Source: Brevundimonas sp. SGAir0440 (lineage in GTDB: Bacteria > Pseudomonadota > Alphaproteobacteria > Caulobacterales > Caulobacteraceae). From it: a stretch of 64,000 nt of DNA. Below are positions 35,506-45,868 of the stretch, piece after piece. The DNA lies in the NCBI RefSeq assembly GCF_005484585.1, contig NZ_CP039435.1:2976001-3040000 (forward strand). Reading direction: 5' to 3'. Each line of letters begins with the position of its first letter. Positions within the stretch are counted from its first letter, which is position 1. Both the position numbers and the translations under genes were made by a program. The notes beneath the pieces are model-generated. The model did not search any database and was not told the origin of the DNA. It worked only from the letters and a program-made list of their open reading frames with translations.

Positions 35506-36723
35506 TTATTCGGCGGGGATCAGGGCAGGCGCAGGCCGGTTGCGCCACGGCACGCGCCGGCCATTCAGCCACCGCCCCATGAAACTGTGACGGATCAGCA
35601 GTTCGTAGGACGCCAGGCACACGGCGAAGACGCCCGCCGACACGCCGATCAGCTTCACCCACCACGGCCCGGCCCAATCCTGCACCCAGACCTGGGCCAG
35701 CATGACCAGCGGCAGGTGAACGATATAGATCCAGTAGGAGGCGTCGGAGAGGTAGCGCCGGGCTGGACTGTGGCCCGAGGCGAACCGCAGGCACAGTCCC
35801 ATGGCCGCCAAGGCCGAGGCATAGATGGCGACCGCCGTGACGGCGGCGGCCAGGGCCTTTCGGGCCGCCGGCTCGCCCATGGGCGCGATGTTCGGTCCGC
35901 CCGCCAGCACATAGGCCGCGACGCCCGAAACCAGCGCCATGCTCAGGAACAGCGGCGACGCCTTGGCGATACGGTCTAGCAGATCACGCCGCCGGTCCAG
36001 CACGAAGCCCAGGCCGAAGGCGAGGCCGAATCCGACCAGGGCGGAGGTGTTCGGGATCACGCCCGCGTCCGGCGTCGGCACGGCGAAGAAGGCGATCCAC
36101 TTCGGATCCAGCCATAGCGCAAAGGCGAGCGGGGCCGCCAGCACGGCAGGCGTCCACGGGCCGATCAGCGCGCCGGTGATCCTGTCCACGACCGGGCCCG
36201 CCCGTCCCTTGCGATCCAGCACAGCCAGCGCCGCCCGCACGATCAGGACGACGGCGTAGAACAGGGTCAGCACCCACAGAAACCACAGGTGGGTCAGTGG
36301 AAAGTTGGTCCAGTCATAGGTCGGCGGCGGAGGCGGCGGCGCGCCGGGCGTCACCAGACCATTGGCATGAGCGTTCCAGACCAGGGCCGTGACGATCCCT
36401 GCCATGACCGGAAACCAGAAGGCCGCCAGCGGCCCGGCGATCCGCACCACCCGATCCTTGGCGAAGGCGACCCAGCCCTGCCGCGTCAGCATCCTGCGCG
36501 CGAACAAGCCCGCGATGAGGAAGAAGGCCGTCATGCGAAACAGATGGCTGGCGAAGAATAGCCAGGCGGCGCCGATCGACCGGCTGTCGTCCGCCACGAT
36601 CCAGATCTGCTGCGGAAAGAAGGACAGGCTGGCGTGAAGCAGCACCCCCAGCAGCAGCGCCCCGGCGCGCAACGCATCCAATCCGTGCAGCCGCTCCTCC
36701 TGCTCTGCTCTCGATATCAACAT
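35506..36723 (-). CDS. Acyltransferase family 3 membrane protein
   Basis: A 405-residue integral membrane protein of the Acyl_transf_3 family (OpgC/OafA type) with about ten helices. The N-terminal signature is RLHGLDALRAGALLLGVLLHASLSF, containing the family histidine, and HLFRMTAFFLIAGLFARR and YWIYIVHLPLVMLAQ are further markers. Members transfer acetyl or succinyl groups to glucans, LPS or other surface molecules. ATG 36723 has GGGAGGG seven bases upstream. An inverted-repeat operator lies 40-60 bases upstream, but no regulator gene is adjacent. Confidence 0.87.
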   Translation of the reverse strand: MLISRAEQEERLHGLDALRAGALLLGVLLHASLSFFPQQIWIVADDSRSIGAAWLFFASHLFRMTAFFLIAGLFARRMLTRQGWVAFAKDRVVRIAGPLAAFWFPVMAGIVTALVWNAHANGLVTPGAPPPPPPTYDWTNFPLTHLWFLWVLTLFYAVVLIVRAALAVLDRKGRAGPVVDRITGALIGPWTPAVLAAPLAFALWLDPKWIAFFAVPTPDAGVIPNTSALVGFGLAFGLGFVLDRRRDLLDRIAKASPLFLSMALVSGVAAYVLAGGPNIAPMGEPAARKALAAAVTAVAIYASALAAMGLCLRFASGHSPARRYLSDASYWIYIVHLPLVMLAQVWVQDWAGPWWVKLIGVSAGVFAVCLASYELLIRHSFMGRWLNGRRVPWRNRPAPALIPAE

Positions 36724-36755
36724 GACGTCCCTCCCACGATTGAGACCGCCATATC

Positions 36756-36784
36756 TCACAGACATGTTTGTGATGCAAACTTGT
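36756..36784 (-). promoter_or_regulatory. Overlapping inverted repeats upstream of the acyltransferase gene
   Basis: ACATGTTTG (36762-36770) and CAAACTTGT (36776-36784) form 9-bp arms with one mismatch around a 5-base spacer. An overlapping imperfect 18-bp palindrome runs 36756-36773 (TCACA to TGTGA). Such arrangements are typical of TetR-family operators. The gap of 171 bases otherwise holds only the ftsH terminator. Confidence 0.5.
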
Positions 36785-36834
36785 TCGTCAGAATGGTTGT
36801 TGCTCCGGCCAGTGGGTCAGCAAGACGCCCAAAG

Positions 36835-36867
36835 AAAAACCCGCCGGGAGATGGCTCTCCCGGCGGG
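36835..36867 (-). terminator. Intrinsic terminator of ftsH
   Basis: CCCGCCGGGAGA (36840-36851), loop TGGC, TCTCCCGGCGGG (36856-36867). Read on the minus strand the 12-bp stem is followed by GTTTTTCTTTGG, a classical U-tract, 28 bases after the ftsH stop. Confidence 0.88.
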
Positions 36868-36894
36868 CTTTCCGCATTCAGATCAGGCCTGGGT

Positions 36895-38850
<1,956 letters not shown>

Positions 38851-38936
38851 TGAGGTCCTCGGTCGTCCGCGACCCGGGTGGGATCGACGGTCTGGATGTG
38901 TCTGTCTGGGAAAATAGGGGCTTAATCAGCGTTACG

Positions 38937-40175
38937 CTATCGGGTGGCGGAAATCAGGTCGTCTTCGTGCGTCGTTTCGTCCAGCGCCAGCCTGAGCCGT
39001 TCCGCGACAAGACCGCGCCGTTCGACCCCTTCGCCTGCAAGAACCGGGGCCACAGCGCCGTCCCTGATCAACACAGGCCAGGCCCCGCGCGTCGCCGCCG
39101 GCAGCCGATTGATCTCGGTCCTGTCGGCGTCCGACAGGCTGGCCAACCGCCCCCGCGCCGCCACGACGGACCAACCGGCACGATCGGCGCAAAAGACGAA
39201 CCGGCCGTCCCACACCGCCTCGACGCCGGGCCTCAGCGCCAGCGGCGAAATGTCTCGTCTGCCCAGCTCGCCGGCCTCGCGCATCAGCCGCACCGCCGGC
39301 CCGACAGCCTCGATCCGCGCCCCGCACAGGGTCGCCGCGAAGTCCTGACCCGCCTTCAGCCGCGCCGTCAGGGCGTCCAACCGCGCGCCCCGAGGCGGCG
39401 TCGATCCGCCGCCGACGCAGACCAGAGCCGCCGCCATCGCCCGCGCGACCACGCCCCGGTCCACGCGCGCCATGGCCTCGCCGTCCATCGTCGGCCGCGC
39501 CCCGGTTTTTAGCGGCGACTGATCGACCGGTTGCGGCGCCGCGCCCGCCAGCGCCTGCCGCGCCCGGCTGCGGCCGAATCGAGGATCGGCGTTGGCGGGG
39601 TCCTCGATCCAGTCCGCCCCCTGCCCCGCCAACCAGTCGCGCAACCCCGCCCGCCGCTCGCCCAACAGTGGCCGCAACAGCATCAGGCCTCGTCCCTCGG
39701 GCCAGGCCGGCGACGGCGACCATTCGCGGACCCGCCCCAGGGTCGAGCCTTCGCTTCGCATCAGGTCGGCCTCGGCGATGTCGTCGGCGGTGTGGGCGAA
39801 CAGGACGACCGACGCCCCCGCCTCGCGCGCCGCATCCGCCATCAAACCATGCCGCGCCGCGCGCGCCGCCGCCGTCAGCCCGGTCGCGGGCTTGTCCCCA
39901 TCCCAGCTCAACCGACGCCAGTCGGCTCCGGCGTCCCGCGCCGCCCGGCCCGCAAAGTCGGTCCAGCGGCCGCTGTCCGCATTCAGCCGATGATCGACGG
40001 TCAGGGCCAGCACCGAACGCCCGCGCGTCCGCGCCCACTCCGTCGTCAGCCGCAACAGAGCGATGGAGTCTCCGCCCCCCGACAGGGCGAGCGCCAGCGG
40101 CCGGCCCGTGTCCCGCGTCAGTCGCGCATCCAGCCGCGCGAACGCTCGCGCTCTGAGATTCGGGTCAGCCGTCAG
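38937..40175 (-). CDS. tilS: tRNA(Ile)-lysidine synthase, probable CTG start
   Basis: A ~412-residue enzyme converting C34 of the CAU-anticodon tRNA-Ile to lysidine, needed to read AUA. The PP-loop ATP motif is ALSGGGDSIALLRL, followed by LTVDHRLNADS, FAHTADDIAEADLMR and the N-type domain end WIEDPANADPRFGRSR. No ATG/GTG/TTG lies in frame near the expected N-terminus; the nearest is GTG 40274, adding 33 residues inside cpoB. A CTG at 40175 overlaps the cpoB stop as CTGA, just like the ATGA couplings elsewhere here, and gives the usual length. It is followed by ftsH. Confidence 0.88.
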   Translation of the reverse strand: MTADPNLRARAFARLDARLTRDTGRPLALALSGGGDSIALLRLTTEWARTRGRSVLALTVDHRLNADSGRWTDFAGRAARDAGADWRRLSWDGDKPATGLTAAARAARHGLMADAAREAGASVVLFAHTADDIAEADLMRSEGSTLGRVREWSPSPAWPEGRGLMLLRPLLGERRAGLRDWLAGQGADWIEDPANADPRFGRSRARQALAGAAPQPVDQSPLKTGARPTMDGEAMARVDRGVVARAMAAALVCVGGGSTPPRGARLDALTARLKAGQDFAATLCGARIEAVGPAVRLMREAGELGRRDISPLALRPGVEAVWDGRFVFCADRAGWSVVAARGRLASLSDADRTEINRLPAATRGAWPVLIRDGAVAPVLAGEGVERRGLVAERLRLALDETTHEDDLISATR

Positions 40176-41017
40176 GCGCAGGAACCCGTCGTCTTCAACT
40201 GGGCCGCCCGCGCCTTTTGCGGGTCGGAGGCGGCGGGCGCATAGCGGCGCGTGAACTCCGCCAGGGCCGCGCACCCTTGCGGCTTCCGCTGCGTCGCGAA
40301 CAGGGCGTCGGCAAGTTTCAGCGTCGTATCCGCCGCCCAGCCGATGCGCGGCCAGTCCTTCAGCGCGGCGGCATAATAGGGCACCGCCCCGGCCTTGTCG
40401 TTCGCCGCCACCCGCAGGTCGCCCAGACGCGAGTTGGCCTCACGCGATTGCGGCGTATCGGGCCAAGCCGCGATCACCGTTTCCAGCGCCCGCTCGCCGC
40501 GCGGCTTGTCGGTCGCCAGCAGGGCCGCCGCCGCCGCCAGATCGCGCGTCGCGTCGCCGGTGGGCGAGGTCGCCTCGATCGGCGCATTCAGTTCGGCCTG
40601 GGTTTCCAGCTTCTGCAACCGGCCCTCGGCGTCCGCCAGACGCGTCTTCAGCGTCTCGTTCTCGCGCGTGGCCTCGTCCAGCTGAAAGGTCAGCCGCTCG
40701 TTGTCGCCGTTGATCCGGCGCACCGTGGCCTCCAGGTCGCCCAGGCGTCGGTCCATCAGGGCGAACTGCCCCTGCAGCGTCACCACCTCGGGGTCCGGCT
40801 CGACCAGCACGGGCTGGCCGACGGCGTTCCTCTGGGTCAGGGCGCGCTCAAGCCGGCGCACATTGCGGTCCAGCTGGTCCAGGCGGCGATTGTCCCACTC
40901 GGTCCGCTCCATGATGTTGGGCTGGACCTGCTGGGCGACCGCGCCGCCTCCGATCAGGACAACCCCGAGGGCGGCGGCGGCGAGCAGATGAACGCGAGAA
41001 ATCGAGAGCTTGGTCAT
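40172..41017 (-). CDS. cpoB: Cell division coordinator CpoB (YbgF)
   Basis: A 281-residue periplasmic protein. A signal peptide ends around GGGAVAQQ. Residues ~35-145 form a coiled coil with repeated DRNVRRLERAL, DRRLGDLEATVRRING and LDEATRENETLKTRLADAEGRLQKLE, which drives oligomerisation. The C-terminal part is a TPR domain. CpoB interacts with the Tol complex and links outer-membrane constriction with peptidoglycan synthesis. It normally follows pal directly; here a DUF3667 gene lies between them. Confidence 0.9.
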   Translation of the reverse strand: MTKLSISRVHLLAAAALGVVLIGGGAVAQQVQPNIMERTEWDNRRLDQLDRNVRRLERALTQRNAVGQPVLVEPDPEVVTLQGQFALMDRRLGDLEATVRRINGDNERLTFQLDEATRENETLKTRLADAEGRLQKLETQAELNAPIEATSPTGDATRDLAAAAALLATDKPRGERALETVIAAWPDTPQSREANSRLGDLRVAANDKAGAVPYYAAALKDWPRIGWAADTTLKLADALFATQRKPQGCAALAEFTRRYAPAASDPQKARAAQLKTTGSCA

Positions 41018-41058
41018 GCGTCTAGCTTTCACCGATTTGGGGCCGCCGCAAGGCCGAG

Positions 41059-42198
41059 CTAGTGCCCCAGCCCCAGATAGACCATGGCCGCGATGAACAG
41101 GCCGACCACGATGTTGCAGAACACCAACAGCGCGATCGTCCGCCACAGGGCCGAGAACCAGGACAGCGAATAGGCGCCCTTCATCTGGGCGAACATGTGC
41201 ACCGGGATCGATAGCGCCGCCAGATTGATCACCACCAGGCCGAATGTCCCCCAGAAGGTTCCGGCGATGACCATCAGCATCAGCAGCATGGCCATGAAGG
41301 TCAGCGAATACAGAACGAACACCCCGTGGTCGTACAGGGTGAAGCTGCGCTTCCACAGGAAAAGCAGGGCCACGAACGGGATCGACAAGGGCACCAGCAG
41401 GAAGGCGAACTTGTACACCGTCTGCTGGAACTTATAAACCGCCAGGTCCGGGTTCTGCAGCTTCTTCAGGACCGTGGCGCCGATGCCGTGCCCCTCCTTC
41501 TCGGCGTCCTTGCCCATGACCTTCAGCTTGGTTTCGCCGGCCTCTTCGGTCGCCATGTCCTTGATCCCGGCCTGCCAGCTGCCGGGCTTCAGACCGTCGG
41601 CGCGACCGTCGCGCTGCTCGGTCTCCAGCCGGGCCAGGGCCGCGCGGCGATCGTCGACCAGCTTCTGTCCGGCGTTGATCGCCATCTGCATCGTCGGGTC
41701 CGGCTGGGCGCCGCTTTCGGCCCGCATCTGGATCAGGGCCTTTTCCGCCTCGGCCAGACCGACACGCTGGGACGCGATCCGTTCGGCCATCTCGGCGCCC
41801 TCGGCCTTGGATTCCGGGTGCGGCGCAAAGCTGAGCGCGAAGAACATCACGAACAGGGTGAACAGGAAGATCGCCAGCGGGGAGACGTAGCGCGTGCGCT
41901 TGCCCTCGACCCACTCGCGCGTCAGCTTTCCCGGGTTCAGCCACAGCAGCGGCAGGGTGCGCCAGATCCGGGCGTCGAAATGCATGACCCCATGCAGCAG
42001 CTCTTCGCCAAGGTGCAGCAGGCTGCGGTGGACGTGGGTCGGCTGGCCGCAGTTTGCGCAGAAGTTGCCGCTCGTTTCGGCCCCGCAGTCGGAACAGACG
42101 CCGTGGGCGTGGGCCTCGCCGGCCTTGCCCGTCGGCTTTTCGATCGCGCCTGCGACCAGTCCGGCCGTGACGACGGCGCCCGCCCCTTCGATATCCAT
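41059..42198 (-). CDS. DUF3667 membrane protein inserted in the tol-pal-cpoB run
   Basis: A 379-residue protein with an N-terminal zinc-ribbon (CSDCGAETSGNFCANCGQ, about residues 35-52). It then has the DUF3667 start (HLGEELLHGVMHFDARIWRTLPLLWLNPGKLTREWVEGKRTRYVSPLAIFLF, in parts), one helix, a long charged helical segment with AEAEKALIQMRAES and LARLETEQRDG, and four or five further helices. Family function is unknown. It is co-directional with pal and cpoB (gaps of 127 and 41 bases), so it is probably co-expressed with the Tol system. GGGGGATCAG precedes the ATG. Confidence 0.85.
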   Translation of the reverse strand: MDIEGAGAVVTAGLVAGAIEKPTGKAGEAHAHGVCSDCGAETSGNFCANCGQPTHVHRSLLHLGEELLHGVMHFDARIWRTLPLLWLNPGKLTREWVEGKRTRYVSPLAIFLFTLFVMFFALSFAPHPESKAEGAEMAERIASQRVGLAEAEKALIQMRAESGAQPDPTMQMAINAGQKLVDDRRAALARLETEQRDGRADGLKPGSWQAGIKDMATEEAGETKLKVMGKDAEKEGHGIGATVLKKLQNPDLAVYKFQQTVYKFAFLLVPLSIPFVALLFLWKRSFTLYDHGVFVLYSLTFMAMLLMLMVIAGTFWGTFGLVVINLAALSIPVHMFAQMKGAYSLSWFSALWRTIALLVFCNIVVGLFIAAMVYLGLGH

Positions 42199-42325
42199 TC
42201 GCTGATCCCCCGATCCCTGTGACGACGGTTCTGCCGCCAGCCCGGCGTCAGGACAAGCGCGGAAACGAAAAGAGGTGCCTACCCTGCGGCCGGCGCCTCC
42301 TTCAGATCAGCCGATCAGCCGGTCG

Positions 42326-42889
42326 TCAGCGCGGCGCGCCCGAAACGATGGCGGTGTGGGCGTTGCGGTTGCGGGCGAAGGCGTCTTCGTTCGAACCTTC
42401 CGCGATCGGCCGCTCCTTGCCGAAGCTGATGGTGTCGATCCGGCCGGCCGGAATGCCCCGATTGATCAGATAGGTGCGCACTGATTCTGCACGGCGGGCG
42501 CCCAGCGCCAGATTGTATTCGCGCGTGCCGCGTTCGTCGGCGTTGCCTTCGATGCGGACCGTCACGGACGGATAGCGCTGCAGCCACTGGGCTTGGGCGT
42601 CCAGGCGCGGCATGGCCTCGGGACGGACCTCATAGGAATCCAGGTCGAAATAGATGCGGTCGCCGACGTTGACGACGAAGTCCTGTTCGGTCCCCGGCGC
42701 GGCCGAACCCATGTTGCCGCCAGTCACCGGGCCGGTGGGCGCGGTCGGATAGGCCGGACCCGTCGGTTGCGTCGTGCCGTCGTTCGGACCGGGCACGCCG
42801 GTCTCGACCGGGGGCTTTCGGGTGCAGGCGGCCATGGCGGCGACGGCGCAGCCGACCATCGCCAGTTTGAGAATGCGGGAAGTCTTCAT
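42326..42889 (-). CDS. pal: Peptidoglycan-associated lipoprotein
   Basis: A 187-residue outer-membrane lipoprotein. The lipobox MAAC places the lipidated cysteine at residue 22. A Pro/Thr/Gly linker follows, then the OmpA-like peptidoglycan-binding domain: RIYFDLDSYEVRPEAMPRLD, VRIEGNADERGTREYNLALG and RRAESVRTYLINRG. It ties the outer membrane to the wall and is pulled by TolB during division. CAGGAGAC precedes the ATG. The 140-base gap to tolB may contain an additional promoter. Confidence 0.96.
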   Translation of the reverse strand: MKTSRILKLAMVGCAVAAMAACTRKPPVETGVPGPNDGTTQPTGPAYPTAPTGPVTGGNMGSAAPGTEQDFVVNVGDRIYFDLDSYEVRPEAMPRLDAQAQWLQRYPSVTVRIEGNADERGTREYNLALGARRAESVRTYLINRGIPAGRIDTISFGKERPIAEGSNEDAFARNRNAHTAIVSGAPR

Positions 42890-43029
42890 GGGGTCGTCTC
42901 CTGACGTATCGTTTCTGGCGAGGGGCGGGCCTCAAGCTTGGCTTTACTGTCTGCCTCGGCCGATTTTTCGACGCTAGAGGCGATAACGCACAGTTGAGCT
43001 TTAAGGCTCCGACGGTGTCGGTGCGGCGT

Positions 43030-44406
43030 TTAGGCGGGGCAGCTGTCGGCGCCCTGGTTCACGCCCAGATTGCTCGGGCCACGGTCGAGCAGCGGCGACC
43101 AGGCCGGGTCGGTCCCGCGCCCGTTATAGCCCGCCTGCGACACCACGCGCCCCGACAGGTCCACGGTCCACAGACGCGTGTCGCCGCCCGGCGTCTGGCG
43201 CGCGAACATGACGTATCGACCGTTCGGCGCCCAGTTCGGGCCTTCCTCGAAATAGCTGGAGGACAGGATGCGCTCGCCCGAACCGTCGGCGTTCATCACC
43301 CCGGTCGAGAACCGGCCGCCGCCCTGTTTGGTGAAGGCGATCAGATTGCCGGTCGGGCTCCACGACGGGGCCGTATAAATGCCGCCGCCGCGCGAGATCG
43401 GCCGCTGGCCCGATCCGTCCGACCGCATGACATACAGGCGCGCCGAACCCGAACGGTCCGAGGTGAAGACGATCTGGCTGCCGTCCGGGCTGAACGACGG
43501 CGAGGTGTCGATGCCCGGATCGCTGGTCAGACGCGTGATCTGACGGCTTCTCAGGTCCATCACATAGACGTCGGTATTGCCGCCCCGAATGATCGAGAAC
43601 GCGATCTTGTTGCCGTCGTTGGAGAAGCGCGGCGCCAGCACCTGACCGTCGAACTCGCCCAGGCTCTCGCGCCGGCCGGTGGTCAGATTATACAGATAGA
43701 TGCGGCTGTAATCCTTGCCCAGCGCCACATAGGTGATCTCGTCCGGCTGCGACAGCGAGAAGCGCGGCGACATGATCACCTCGTCGCCCTGCGTCAGATA
43801 GGTCGGATTGAACCCGTCCTGATCGGCGATGGTCAGGCGGTTGATCCGGTTCAGTTGCGTGCCCTCCTCGGACACGAAGATCACGCGGCTATCGAAGAAG
43901 CCCGCCTCGCCGGTCATGCGCTGATAGATGACGTCGGAAATCTTGTGCGCGATCCGGCGCCATTGCTCCTGGGTCGCGGTGAACTGATAGCTGACCAGCT
44001 GGCACTGACGGTAGGGATCATACAGCCGGAAGCCGACGTCCAGCCGCCCGTCGCCGCGCAGCGTCACCCCGCCATACAGCACCGCCTGCGCGCCGATCTG
44101 GGTCCACTGAGGGAAGTTCGGCGCATTGGCCAGGGTCAGGCCGGTCTCGATGAAGCTGGACGGGTTCAGCGGCTCGAAGAAGCCCGACCGCTTCAGATTG
44201 GCGCTGACCACATTGGAGATGTCCGACCCGTGCGTCCCGGCGAACGGCACAACCGCGATCTGAAGGGGACGCAGCACGCCGTCATCAACCACCACATCCT
44301 GCGTCTGCGCGTTCTGAGGCGCAGCTTGGGCGTTTAAGGGATTAAGCGATACTGGCCCAGCGACTAGGGCGACGGCGGCGGATGCCATCAAAAGGTTCAG
44401 ACGCAT
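43030..44406 (-). CDS. tolB: Tol-Pal system protein TolB
   Basis: A 458-residue periplasmic protein. A signal peptide (MASAAVALVAGPVSLNPLNAQA) is followed by the N-terminal TolB domain (VPFAGTHGSDISNVVSANLKRSGFFEPL) and a six-bladed beta-propeller with repeated SPDGSQIVFTSDRSG, SPTGNLIAFTKQ and APNGRYVMFARQ motifs. It binds Pal through the propeller and TolA through the N-terminal segment. It lies 119 bases after tolA. Confidence 0.96.
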   Translation of the reverse strand: MRLNLLMASAAVALVAGPVSLNPLNAQAAPQNAQTQDVVVDDGVLRPLQIAVVPFAGTHGSDISNVVSANLKRSGFFEPLNPSSFIETGLTLANAPNFPQWTQIGAQAVLYGGVTLRGDGRLDVGFRLYDPYRQCQLVSYQFTATQEQWRRIAHKISDVIYQRMTGEAGFFDSRVIFVSEEGTQLNRINRLTIADQDGFNPTYLTQGDEVIMSPRFSLSQPDEITYVALGKDYSRIYLYNLTTGRRESLGEFDGQVLAPRFSNDGNKIAFSIIRGGNTDVYVMDLRSRQITRLTSDPGIDTSPSFSPDGSQIVFTSDRSGSARLYVMRSDGSGQRPISRGGGIYTAPSWSPTGNLIAFTKQGGGRFSTGVMNADGSGERILSSSYFEEGPNWAPNGRYVMFARQTPGGDTRLWTVDLSGRVVSQAGYNGRGTDPAWSPLLDRGPSNLGVNQGADSCPA

Positions 44407-44525
44407 AATTTGCTCCCAAGCATTGGAAAGACAGTCTCGCCCTTATCATCGGACGTTATGACAACCGCCAGCTTCATGGCGATTGGGGCGACATTCGGTC
44501 GGGAACAGGCCTCTTTACCTGACCT

Positions 44526-45404
44526 CTATCGATTTCCGCATTTTCTAGCGGTTTCAAACCGGAAGGGCACTTCTTGTGCCTGAAAACCTGCGGGCACCCT
44601 AAACGGAGAGGCAGCGCGCAATGCTCTGAGCATTGCGTCCGATGCTGCACGCCACGACGCATCACTTTGTGGATTCTGCAAAGTGGGAGAACCCACAATA
44701 TTTCCATCTGCCGTCAAGCGAACAGTCACCCTGATGACCATTCTGTCCATGCCCGGCATTTCACAGTTGATGTTCCAGTGCGGGCTTACTTGACCAGCAA
44801 GCGCGGATAGCTGCGGGCCCGTGGCCTGGGACGCCGCGCCTGCCCCCTGCTGACCCGTCGCCGGTCGGCCGCGATTGTTGGTCGGGCGCGTCGGTCCGGC
44901 CAGGGCGTCCAGATCCAGGCTCGGCTCTGTGCGCTGGGGCGCCGGGCGGGCGGGCGCGGGCGTCGCCGGGCGCGGAGTCGGCTGGGCCTTGGTCGGCGGC
45001 GCAGGCGTTGGCGGCTGGGGTCGAGGCGTCGGACGCGGCGGCGTCGGGGTCGGCGTGGGCTTCGGCGTTGGCGTGGGCGTCGGCGCCGGGCGCGGCGGCG
45101 TGGGCCGCGGCGGCGTCGGGGTCGGGCGCGGCTGGGGTTGCGGCGGCGTCGGTTCCGGCGTCGGCGGCACGGGATCGGGCTGCTGCACCGGGGCGGTTGC
45201 GGCGTCGTCGGGCGAGGGTTCGGGCTGCGGATTGTCCGCCGGCGCCGCCTGGATCACCTCTTCCGACACGATGGTCACCGGCACCGAGGCGACCAGCGGC
45301 GTCTCGTCCTCGTCCGTCTTGTGCGACACCATCACGAAGGCGAGCGCGATCACCCCGGCGTGCAGGGCCAGTGATCCGAGGATGGCGGGGCTCGGCCGAC
45401 GCAA
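44526..45404 (-). CDS. tolA: TolA/TonB-type energy transducer with proline-rich linker
   Basis: A 292-residue protein with one N-terminal membrane helix (residues 7-26), a Pro-rich periplasmic linker (about 60-175, many PTP/PRPTP repeats), and a C-terminal domain HWNINCEMPGMDRMVIRVTVRLTADGNIVGSP ending FETARKCGNR, where two cysteines may form a disulfide. Classic TolA has a long Ala/Lys-rich helix instead; this linker is TonB-like. Position between tolR and tolB makes TolA the sound call. The start is TTG 45404. The last ~90 codons are distinctly less G+C-rich than the rest and contain a 10-bp-arm palindrome (44617-44637). Confidence 0.88.
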   Translation of the reverse strand: MRRPSPAILGSLALHAGVIALAFVMVSHKTDEDETPLVASVPVTIVSEEVIQAAPADNPQPEPSPDDAATAPVQQPDPVPPTPEPTPPQPQPRPTPTPPRPTPPRPAPTPTPTPKPTPTPTPPRPTPRPQPPTPAPPTKAQPTPRPATPAPARPAPQRTEPSLDLDALAGPTRPTNNRGRPATGQQGAGAASQATGPQLSALAGQVSPHWNINCEMPGMDRMVIRVTVRLTADGNIVGSPTLQNPQSDASWRAASDAMLRALRAASPFRVPAGFQAQEVPFRFETARKCGNR

Positions 45405-45409
45405 AGGAT

Positions 45410-45865
45410 TCAGGCCTCCGGCGCCGTGTCGGTGATCAGGTTCAGCTTGGTGAAGCCCGAGGCGCTCAACCGCGCCATCACCCGCGCCACCGCCTGATAG
45501 GGCGCGCGCCCGTCGGCCCGCACGAACACCGGCCGCTCGGCCGCCTTGTCGGCGCCGCCGGCCTCGGTCAACAGGCGCGTGGACAGGGCGTCGAACGCCG
45601 TCTCGCTGTCGCCGACGAAGATCGCGCCCTGCTGATCGATGCTGACCGACAGGGGTTCGGACTTGATCTCGACCGCGCTGGCCTCGGTCTTGGGCAGTTC
45701 GACGGGCACGCCCACCGTCAGGAGGGGCGCCGAGATCATGAAGATGATCAGCAGCACCAGCATCACGTCCACCAGGGGCGTGACGTTGATCTCGGTCAGG
45801 GGGCCTTTGCGCCCCCTGCGCCCGCGGCGCCCGCCGCCGCTCGCACCACCACCGCCCAGGGCCAT
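45410..45865 (-). CDS. tolR: Tol-Pal system protein TolR
   Basis: A 151-residue ExbD/TolR protein. A basic, glycine-rich N-terminus is followed by the single helix with the proton-conducting aspartate (INVTPLVDVMLVLLIIFMI) and a periplasmic domain containing SIDQQGAIFVGD and VFVRADGRAPYQAVARVMARL. With TolQ it forms the proton-driven motor moving TolA. It starts three bases after tolQ and ends five bases before the tolA start. Confidence 0.95.
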   Translation of the reverse strand: MALGGGGASGGGRRGRRGRKGPLTEINVTPLVDVMLVLLIIFMISAPLLTVGVPVELPKTEASAVEIKSEPLSVSIDQQGAIFVGDSETAFDALSTRLLTEAGGADKAAERPVFVRADGRAPYQAVARVMARLSASGFTKLNLITDTAPEA

Positions 45866-45868
45866 GGC

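Noticed and set aside
38851-38936. Possible sigma-32 promoter for ftsH (CCCCTATTT on the minus strand).
   Set aside because: The -10-like string has a mismatch at a key position and no CTTGAAA-type element lies at the right distance; too weak to annotate.
44875-45435. A glycine/valine-rich plus-strand frame resembling a repetitive cell-wall protein.
   Set aside because: It is the complement of the proline-rich linker of TolA; the tolQRAB context and TolA ends fix the minus strand as coding.
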